Of a stretch of DNA of 12,248 nucleotides, positions 7,579 through 12,248 are shown in pieces (within the stretch, counting starts at the first letter, position 1; each line of letters begins with the position of its first letter). A program made the position numbers and the translations under genes. The notes under the pieces were generated by a model, which was given only the letters and a program-made list of their open reading frames with translations, ran no database searches and had not been told where the DNA came from. Origin of the DNA: an uncultured Nitrososphaerota archaeon (GTDB taxonomy: Bacteria; Bacillota; Clostridia; Oscillospirales; Ruminococcaceae); NCBI GenBank assembly GCA_934869045.1, contig CAKXAF010000030.1:1690-13937 (forward strand). Reading direction: 5' to 3'.

Positions 7579-7590
7579 GCAGGCGCCTGC
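7579..7590. repeat. 12-bp perfect palindrome in the isomerase leader
   Basis: GCAGGCGCCTGC is self-complementary and lies right after the cre-like site, within the untranslated leader. It may be a second operator. Having no loop, it is a poor RNA hairpin. No function can be assigned. Confidence 0.4.
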
Positions 7591-7633
7591 AAGGGCGTCT
7601 TTGGGTAAACTTTGAAGGAAAGAGGTCATCATT

Positions 7634-8356
7634 ATGGAATACGGACTGCAAATGTACAGCCTCCGGGATATTACGGGAGAGGATCTGAAAGGCGCCCTGG
7701 AAAAGGTTGCGAAGATCGGCTATAAGGGCGTGGAATTCGCTGGATTTTTCGGCCATTCTGCAGAGGACGTCAAGGACTGGCTCGATGCGGACGGTCTGAC
7801 CGTCACCGGCACCCACACCGGATGGAAGGAAATCGCCGAAGATTATGAAGGGACCCTTGCCTACCACAAAACCATTGGCAACAAGAATATCATCGTTCCT
7901 GGTGCGGATTTGAGCACCGCCGAGGCGATTACAACCTTCGTGAATTTTGCCAACGAGTTCCAGCCCAAGCTGGAAAAGGAAGGGATCTCCCTGCAGTACC
8001 ACAATCATCATCGGGAGTACCTCCCCAACAAGGATGGCCAGATTCCTCAGGATGAGCTGGCCAAGCGCACCAATCTGAAATTTGAGATCGATACCTACTG
8101 GACCTTTGTGGCCAAGCGCGACCCCCTGGAGGTCATCACCCGGCTGAAAGACCGCATCGCCTTCATCCACCTGAAGGATGGCAACGGCGGCTTCCGCGGT
8201 TACTCCCTGGGTATGGGCGCAGCCCCGGTCAAGGCGGTCTGGGAAAAGGCTCAGGAGTTGGGCTTTTACATGGTAGTGGAGAGCGAAGGCTGTGAGCCCG
8301 ACGGCGTCAGCGAGGTCACCCGCTGCTTTGAGTATCTGAAATCTTTGGAGAAATAA
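7634..8356 (+). CDS. Sugar phosphate isomerase/epimerase, xylose isomerase-like TIM barrel
   Basis: This 240-residue protein belongs to the AP-endonuclease-2/xylose-isomerase-like superfamily (IolE, YcjR and relatives), metal-dependent TIM barrels that isomerise, epimerise or eliminate sugar derivatives. The N-terminus LQMYSLRD is the usual first strand. Candidate metal ligands are E128 in YHNHHREY (122-129), D153 in EIDTYW (151-156), H179 in FIHLKD and E216/E218 in VVESEG. At 240 residues it is a little shorter than the typical 260-290 but shows no gap in the core. GAGG stands 8 nt before the ATG. The following oxidoreductase gene begins 50 bp later in the same operon, a pairing well known in inositol, 3-keto-sugar and glycoside metabolism. 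The actual substrate is not evident from the sequence. Confidence 0.93.
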   Translation: MEYGLQMYSLRDITGEDLKGALEKVAKIGYKGVEFAGFFGHSAEDVKDWLDADGLTVTGTHTGWKEIAEDYEGTLAYHKTIGNKNIIVPGADLSTAEAITTFVNFANEFQPKLEKEGISLQYHNHHREYLPNKDGQIPQDELAKRTNLKFEIDTYWTFVAKRDPLEVITRLKDRIAFIHLKDGNGGFRGYSLGMGAAPVKAVWEKAQELGFYMVVESEGCEPDGVSEVTRCFEYLKSLEK

Positions 8357-8406
8357 GAGGAGCGTCTGGTCGGGAAAGTTTTCCTGCGCCGGAAAGGATG
8401 AGTGTT

Positions 8407-9462
8407 ATGAAGAAGAATGTTGTGGTTATCGGCTACGGCGGTATGGGTGGCTGGCACTGCCGTCATCTGCTGGAGAGCGATGTGGCCAATCTGGCCGGTA
8501 TTTATGATATCAAGGAAGAACGGCAGGAGGCCGCCCGTCAGGCTGGTATCAAAGCCTATGAATCCTTTGAGGCGGTCCTTGCTGATCCGGCGGTGGATAT
8601 TCTGACCTTGGCGGTGCCCAACGACTGCCACCGGGATTACGCTGTCCGCGCCATGCGGGCTGGTAAGAACGTCATCAGCGAAAAGCCCGTAACCCTCTGC
8701 AGCGCCGATCTTCAGGTGATGATCGACGCCTCCGAGGAGACGGGAAAGCTGTTTACCGTCCATCAGAACCGGCGGTGGGACGCGGACTTCCTTTCGATGA
8801 AGCAGGTCTATGAAAGCGGTGCGCTGGGGCCGGTATTCAACATCGAATCCCGCGTGCACGGCTCCCGGGGCATCCCCGGCGACTGGCGCCAGCTTCCGGA
8901 GCACGGCGGCGGCATGATGCTGGACTGGGGCGTTCATCTCCTGGACCAGGCGCTGCAGATGATTCCGGAGAAGATCGACACCATTTATGCTCATATGGAC
9001 CATATCACCAATGAGCTGGTAGACGACGGCTTCAAGATGGATGTGAAGTTTGAAAGCGGCCTGATTTACCGGGTCGAGGTTGGCACCAGTAACTTTGTCA
9101 ATCTTCCCCGCTGGTACATGCAGGGGCGCGATGGCACCGCCATCATGCCTGACTGGAATTTGGCCAATGGTAAAATTGTGTGCTGCGAGAACTGGGACGA
9201 GAAAGATGTCGTACCGGTGGTGACGGCGGCGGGACTGACCAAGACCATGGCGCCCCGGGACGAAAAGACCATTGCGGAGCATCTGGTGCCTCAGCTGAAC
9301 CCTGATGTCCATGACTTCTATCGTAACGTCTGCCGGGCGGTGGATGGGCTGGAGGCGCAGCTCATCACCCATCCCCAGATGATGCGGGTGATGAAGGTGA
9401 TGGAGGCGGCGTTCGAATCTGACCGGCAGGGTCAGGTCGTCTCCTTTGATTACGACAAGTAA
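8407..9462 (+). CDS. Gfo/Idh/MocA-family NAD(P)-dependent oxidoreductase
   Basis: This 351-residue enzyme oxidises or reduces a sugar or cyclitol hydroxyl with NAD(P). The N-terminal Rossmann fold has the nucleotide-binding motif G-Y-G-G-M-G (9-14), and the family motif EKP stands at 92-94 (SEKPVTLC). The C-terminal domain contains HQNRRWD (119-125) and GGGMMLDWGVHLLDQAL (167-183), with H177 in the place of the catalytic histidine. I chose the ATG at 8407 because GGAAAGG (8391-8397) lies 9 nt before it; the same site directly abuts the in-frame ATG at 8398, leaving no spacer. It is the last gene before a strong terminator at 9488. Being co-transcribed with an isomerase-like enzyme and beside an importer and a mannosidase suggests oxidation of a ring hydroxyl, possibly C3, of an imported glycoside. 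The cofactor and substrate are unknown. Confidence 0.94.
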   Translation: MKKNVVVIGYGGMGGWHCRHLLESDVANLAGIYDIKEERQEAARQAGIKAYESFEAVLADPAVDILTLAVPNDCHRDYAVRAMRAGKNVISEKPVTLCSADLQVMIDASEETGKLFTVHQNRRWDADFLSMKQVYESGALGPVFNIESRVHGSRGIPGDWRQLPEHGGGMMLDWGVHLLDQALQMIPEKIDTIYAHMDHITNELVDDGFKMDVKFESGLIYRVEVGTSNFVNLPRWYMQGRDGTAIMPDWNLANGKIVCCENWDEKDVVPVVTAAGLTKTMAPRDEKTIAEHLVPQLNPDVHDFYRNVCRAVDGLEAQLITHPQMMRVMKVMEAAFESDRQGQVVSFDYDK

Positions 9463-9487
9463 TTTGAATGGAGAATAAACAATCTGG

Positions 9488-9523
9488 AAAAAACGCGGGT
9501 ATCGAAAGATGCCCGCGTTTTTT
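9488..9523 (+). terminator. Strong intrinsic terminator after the oxidoreductase
   Basis: CGCGGGTATC (9494-9503) pairs with GATGCCCGCG (9508-9517) with one G-U pair and closes a GAAA tetraloop. The stem is extended by six A (9488-9493) facing six T (9518-9523). It lies 25 nt past the oxidoreductase stop. The symmetric A and T runs mean that it could also stop transcription from the other side. Confidence 0.94.
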
Positions 9524-9552
9524 GTGTCCGGATGCAACGTGGTCACAATTTG

Positions 9553-9580
9553 TTTACAGAGACTTTCAGGTTCAATTCAG
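9553..9580 (+). promoter_or_regulatory. Three hexamer direct repeats at 11-bp spacing: likely OmpR-family response-regulator site
   Basis: TTTACA (9553-9558), TTTCAG (9564-9569) and ATTCAG (9575-9580) are each separated by exactly 5 bp. This one-helical-turn phasing is used by OmpR/PhoB-family regulators in Firmicutes such as PhoP (TT-A-CA-like boxes) and CiaR (TTTAAG-N5-TTTAAG). The last repeat ends 10 bp before the -10 box, replacing a normal -35 element. The matching sensor kinase and regulator are not in the window. Confidence 0.55.
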
Positions 9581-9590
9581 CAAAGAGGCG

Positions 9591-9596
9591 TAAAAT
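9591..9596 (+). promoter_or_regulatory. -10 box of the VTC/DUF4956/CotH operon
   Basis: TAAAAT matches TATAAT at five of six positions. There is no good -35 at 17 bp; the space is taken by the direct repeats, as expected for an activator-dependent promoter. Transcription would start near 9603, about 45 nt before the VTC start. Confidence 0.45.
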
Positions 9597-9647
9597 GAAG
9601 GTCAAGCAAAGGTAAAATTACTTTATGGTAGAGAGGAGGTGGCTGCG

Positions 9648-10317
9648 GTGGATTACCGGCACGAGTGGAAGCATGAGATTTCCTTCGGTGACCTGCTCAC
9701 GATCCGGCAACGGCTGCAGGCGGTGGCAAAACCGGACGCCAACGCCGTCAACGGGAAATATGAGGTGCGGAGCTTATATTTTGACACGCCCTCTGATAAA
9801 GCCCTGCGGGAAAAGCTGGACGGGGTCAGTCGCCGGGAAAAGTTCCGCATCCGGTACTATAACGGGGACCTTTCCATCATCCGCCTAGAAAAGAAAAGCA
9901 AGCAGGGCGGCCTTGGGTGTAAACAGAGCGAGAATCTGACGGCTGAGGAGGCCAGAGCCGTCTCAGAAGGTAGGTTCGGCTGGAAGGCCGGAGGAGGAAG
10001 GCCGCTTTTAGAGGAGCTTCTTTGGAAAATGAAAACCCAGGGAATCCGCCCGAAAACCATTGTGGATTACACCCGGGAACCCTTTGTATGTGCCGGGCAA
10101 TGTGCGGGTCACTCTGGATTACAACATCCGCACCGGGCTTGGATGCACGGACTTTCTCAATCCCGACTGCCCCACCATTCCGGCAGGGGAGAAACTGTGG
10201 CTTTTGGAGGTCAAGTGGGATGAATTCCTGCCGGCTGTTATCCGGGATGCGGTTCAGCTGGATGGACGGCGCGTGGGCTCCTTTTCCAAATATGCGGCCT
10301 GCCGGATTTACGGCTAA
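9648..10317 (+). pseudogene. VTC-domain polyphosphate-polymerase-like protein, broken by a frameshift
   Basis: The VTC domain of yeast makes polyphosphate from ATP inside a basic tunnel; bacterial homologues like this one sit beside DUF4956 and CotH genes. Conserved pieces are YRHEWKHEI (3-11), VRSLYFDTP (40-48), REKFRIRYYN (63-72), RLEKKSKQGG, YTREPF, then in another frame GNVRVTLDYNIRT, LLEVKWDEFLP and the end SFSKYAACRIYG. The first frame reads correctly to V147 (10086-10088) and then continues as nonsense to a stop at 10223. The true continuation starts at TAT 10087 one frame over and stops at 10317. The expected REPFVYVPGN is restored by adding two bases (TA) near 10087, so a 2-bp deletion is the simplest cause. 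I chose the GTG at 9648: GGAGG ends 8 nt before it, whereas the in-frame GTG at 9639 overlaps that site. Repaired length would be about 226 residues, normal for the family. Confidence 0.85.
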
Positions 10318-10340
10318 TATGATTCAAAGGAGAATGTAAG

Positions 10341-11012
10341 ATGACGTTCAGCGATATTTTCAAATCCAGCTTTTTGGAAAATATAACCAGTGTAAGCATT
10401 TTGGATATGGTGCTCGCCCTTGTCCTGGCCTTTGGCATCGGGCTGTTTGTTTTTGTCGTTTACAAAAAAACGTATACCGGCGTGATGTATTCCTCCAGCT
10501 TTGGGGTGACGCTGGTGGCGCTGACCATGATCACCACGGTGGTGATTTTGGCGGTCACCAGCAACGTGGTGCTGTCTCTGGGCATGGTCGGCGCGCTGTC
10601 CATCGTCCGGTTCCGCACAGCTATTAAGGAGCCGCTGGATATCGCATTCCTGTTTTGGTCCATTGCCGTGGGCATTGTCCTGGCGGCCGGAATGATTCCG
10701 CTGGCAGTTATCGGCAGCGTAGTCATCGGGGTGATCCTTTTGGTATTCGTCAACAAAAAGTCCCACTGCAGTCCGTATATCCTGGTGCTCCAGTGCGACA
10801 CCCAAGAAACGGAAGCCAAGGCGGCGGCCTTTCTGGAAAGCCGTGTGCAGCGCTGCGTGGTAAAGAGCAAGTCGGTGCAGAAAGGGGCCATTGAGCTGAA
10901 TCTGGAGATCCGCCTCAAGGACGCCAACACGGATTTTATCAACGCGCTTTCCGATATGAACGGCATCAGCAGCGCTATACTGGTCAGCTACAACGGGGAC
11001 TACATGAACTAA
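10341..11012 (+). CDS. DUF4956 membrane protein
   Basis: This 223-residue protein has about four hydrophobic segments in its N-terminal half (roughly 20-40, 54-73, 76-88 and 101-137, the last perhaps two helices) and a soluble C-terminal domain of about 85 residues. The conserved DUF4956 core GALSIVRFRTAIKEP is at 84-98, on a loop between membrane segments. The biochemical function is unknown; the family is regularly found with VTC-domain and CotH proteins, as here, suggesting a membrane part of a shared system. AAAGGAG lies 8 nt before the ATG, 23 bp after the VTC stop, and the CotH gene starts 11 bp after its stop, so the three form one operon. Unlike its two neighbours this reading frame is intact. 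Confidence 0.93.
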   Translation: MTFSDIFKSSFLENITSVSILDMVLALVLAFGIGLFVFVVYKKTYTGVMYSSSFGVTLVALTMITTVVILAVTSNVVLSLGMVGALSIVRFRTAIKEPLDIAFLFWSIAVGIVLAAGMIPLAVIGSVVIGVILLVFVNKKSHCSPYILVLQCDTQETEAKAAAFLESRVQRCVVKSKSVQKGAIELNLEIRLKDANTDFINALSDMNGISSAILVSYNGDYMN

Positions 11013-11023
11013 GGGGGCGCTTT

Positions 11024-12248
11024 ATGTCAACGCACAAACACATTGACCTCCTGGGGGTTACCGCCATTGTGCTGTGCCTTCTGCTGACTGCGGTGCTTTT
11101 AAACGGCGAGGCATTCGGGATTCAGGCCGCCAGAATGATGGGGTATGAGAATCGGCTGTTCGATACATCGGAGGTCCATACCGTCGATATCGTGATGGAG
11201 GATTGGGAGGAATTCCTGGAAGTCTGCGAAAACGAGGAGTATTCCGCCTGTTCGGTGGTGATTGACGGCGAGGCGTACAAGAACGTGGGGCTTCGCGCCA
11301 AAGGCAACACTTCGCTTAGCTCGGTTTCCAGCATGGGCAGCGACCGGTACAGCTTCAAAATCGAGTTTGATCACTACGACAGCACCAAAAGCTACTACGG
11401 GCTGGATAGCTGAGCCTCAACAATCTCATTCAGGGCAACACTTATATAAAGGATTACCTGACGTACCAGCTGATGGGGTCGTTTGGCGCAGGCAGCCCGC
11501 TTTGCAGCTACGTGTATATTACTGTCAACGGCGAGGACTGGGGGCTGTATCTCGCTGTGGAAGGCGTGGAGGATGCATTCCTTCAGCGGAATTACGGAAC
11601 CGATTACGGCGAGCTTTATAAGCCGGACAGCATGAGCTTCGGCGGTGGGCGCGGCAATGGCCAGGGTTTTGATATGGACGGCCTTTTGAATGGCTCCGGG
11701 GAAGAAAGCGGCGGAGACGGGGAAAAATTCGCCTTTCCGCAGGCGCTGGAGGGAGGGATGCCCAAAAATCTTGCCCCATCCGCGCAATTTGAGGACGGCC
11801 AGATCCCAGAAGAGCTGGAACTCCCGGACGGCCTGGAAATGCCCGGCGGAATGGGGCTGGGGAACTCCGATGGAGCCGCTGGTTTTGGCGGCGGTATGGG
11901 TTCCTCGGATGTCAAGCTGCAGTATATTGATGACGATCCGGACAGTTACGCCAACATTTTTGATAACGCCAAGACCGAGCTTACGGACGTGGATAAGCAC
12001 AGGCTGATTGCATCGCTGAAATCCCTCAGCCAGGGGGAGAATATCAAGAGCGTGGTAAATGTGGAGGAAGTCCTCCGCTATTTCGTAGTTCACAATTTTG
12101 TGGTCAACGGCGACAGCTACACGGGCTCTATAATACACAATTACTATTTGTATGAGGAGGACGGTCAGCTGTCCATGATCCCCTGGGACTACAATCTGGC
12201 CTTTGGAACCTTTCAGGGCGGGGATGCCGCTTCGGCTGTCAACGAGCC
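11024..12248 (+). pseudogene. CotH-family protein kinase-like protein, frameshifted, 3' end outside window
   Basis: CotH proteins are atypical kinases that phosphorylate proteins (spore-coat proteins in Bacillus). The first frame gives a membrane anchor (9-28), then the N-terminal domain with VGLRAKGNTSL (88-98), and ends at a TGA (11411-11413) after YYGLDS. From CTG 11410, one frame over, the protein resumes with LSLNNLIQG and stays open to the window end. A single A restored near 11408 gives GLDKLSLNN, the family sequence, so a 1-bp deletion is the simplest cause. The second part has NGEDWGLYLAVEGVEDAFL, LYKPDS (likely ATP-contacting lysine), a glycine- and methionine-rich insert (about 11630-11910), NFVVNGDSY with a following HNYYLYE, and the kinase motif MIPWDYNLAFG (12175-12207). 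The stop lies beyond the window. A ribosome site AAGGGGG lies 6 nt before the ATG. An outward-facing anchored protein is inferred. Confidence 0.86.

Noticed and set aside
8266..9546. 426-codon minus-strand frame opposite the oxidoreductase
   Set aside because: Runs through the strong terminator at 9488-9523 and mirrors a well-supported gene; His- and Leu-rich translation without motifs.
9625..9888. ATG-initiated 87-codon frame overlapping the VTC gene start
   Set aside because: No match to any family, while the neighbouring frame carries the full VTC N-terminal signature and a properly spaced GGAGG site.
10086..10092. Programmed ribosomal frameshift in the VTC gene
   Set aside because: No in-frame stop or known slippery sequence lies at the junction, and the first frame continues 130 bases further; a 2-bp indel is simpler.

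Overview
The window looks like chromosomal DNA from a GC-rich gut-type Firmicute of class Clostridia, probably near Oscillospiraceae. This is inferred from the Lpl-type sugar transporter with a DUF3502 binding protein, strong AGGAGG-type ribosome binding sites, TATAAT promoters, and the VTC / DUF4956 / CotH gene trio. No rRNA, tRNA, CRISPR array or transposase was seen, so the taxonomy is not firm.

Region 1 (1-9523) is a carbohydrate-uptake and catabolism locus. From the left, on the minus strand: the start of an AraC-type regulator (runs off the window), a cytosolic GH38 alpha-mannosidase, and a three-gene ABC importer transcribed permease, permease, lipoprotein binding protein. Diverging from the importer, on the plus strand, are a xylose-isomerase-like TIM-barrel enzyme and a Gfo/Idh/MocA-type NAD(P)-dependent oxidoreductase, closed by a strong terminator. 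No ATPase is encoded, which is usual for this importer class (a shared MsmX-like ATPase elsewhere is assumed). The likely working: the lipoprotein captures an oligosaccharide or glycoside, the permeases import it, and the mannosidase and the oxidoreductase/isomerase pair break it down in the cytosol. The isomerase promoter carries a near-perfect catabolite-response (cre) site, and the mannosidase promoter carries a related sequence at the same place.

Between the second permease and the binding-protein gene lies a compact array of four perfect hairpins in 95 bp, which looks like a dispersed intergenic repeat element or an mRNA-processing/attenuation element.

Region 2 (9524-12248) is a separate plus-strand operon: VTC-domain polyphosphate-polymerase-like protein, DUF4956 membrane protein, CotH-family kinase-like protein (runs off the window). 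Its promoter carries three hexamer repeats at exact 11-bp spacing placed 10 bp before the -10 box, the signature of an OmpR-family response-regulator site. Both the VTC and the CotH reading frames are broken by small indels, while the DUF4956 gene between them is intact. This is either decay of the operon or local sequence error.
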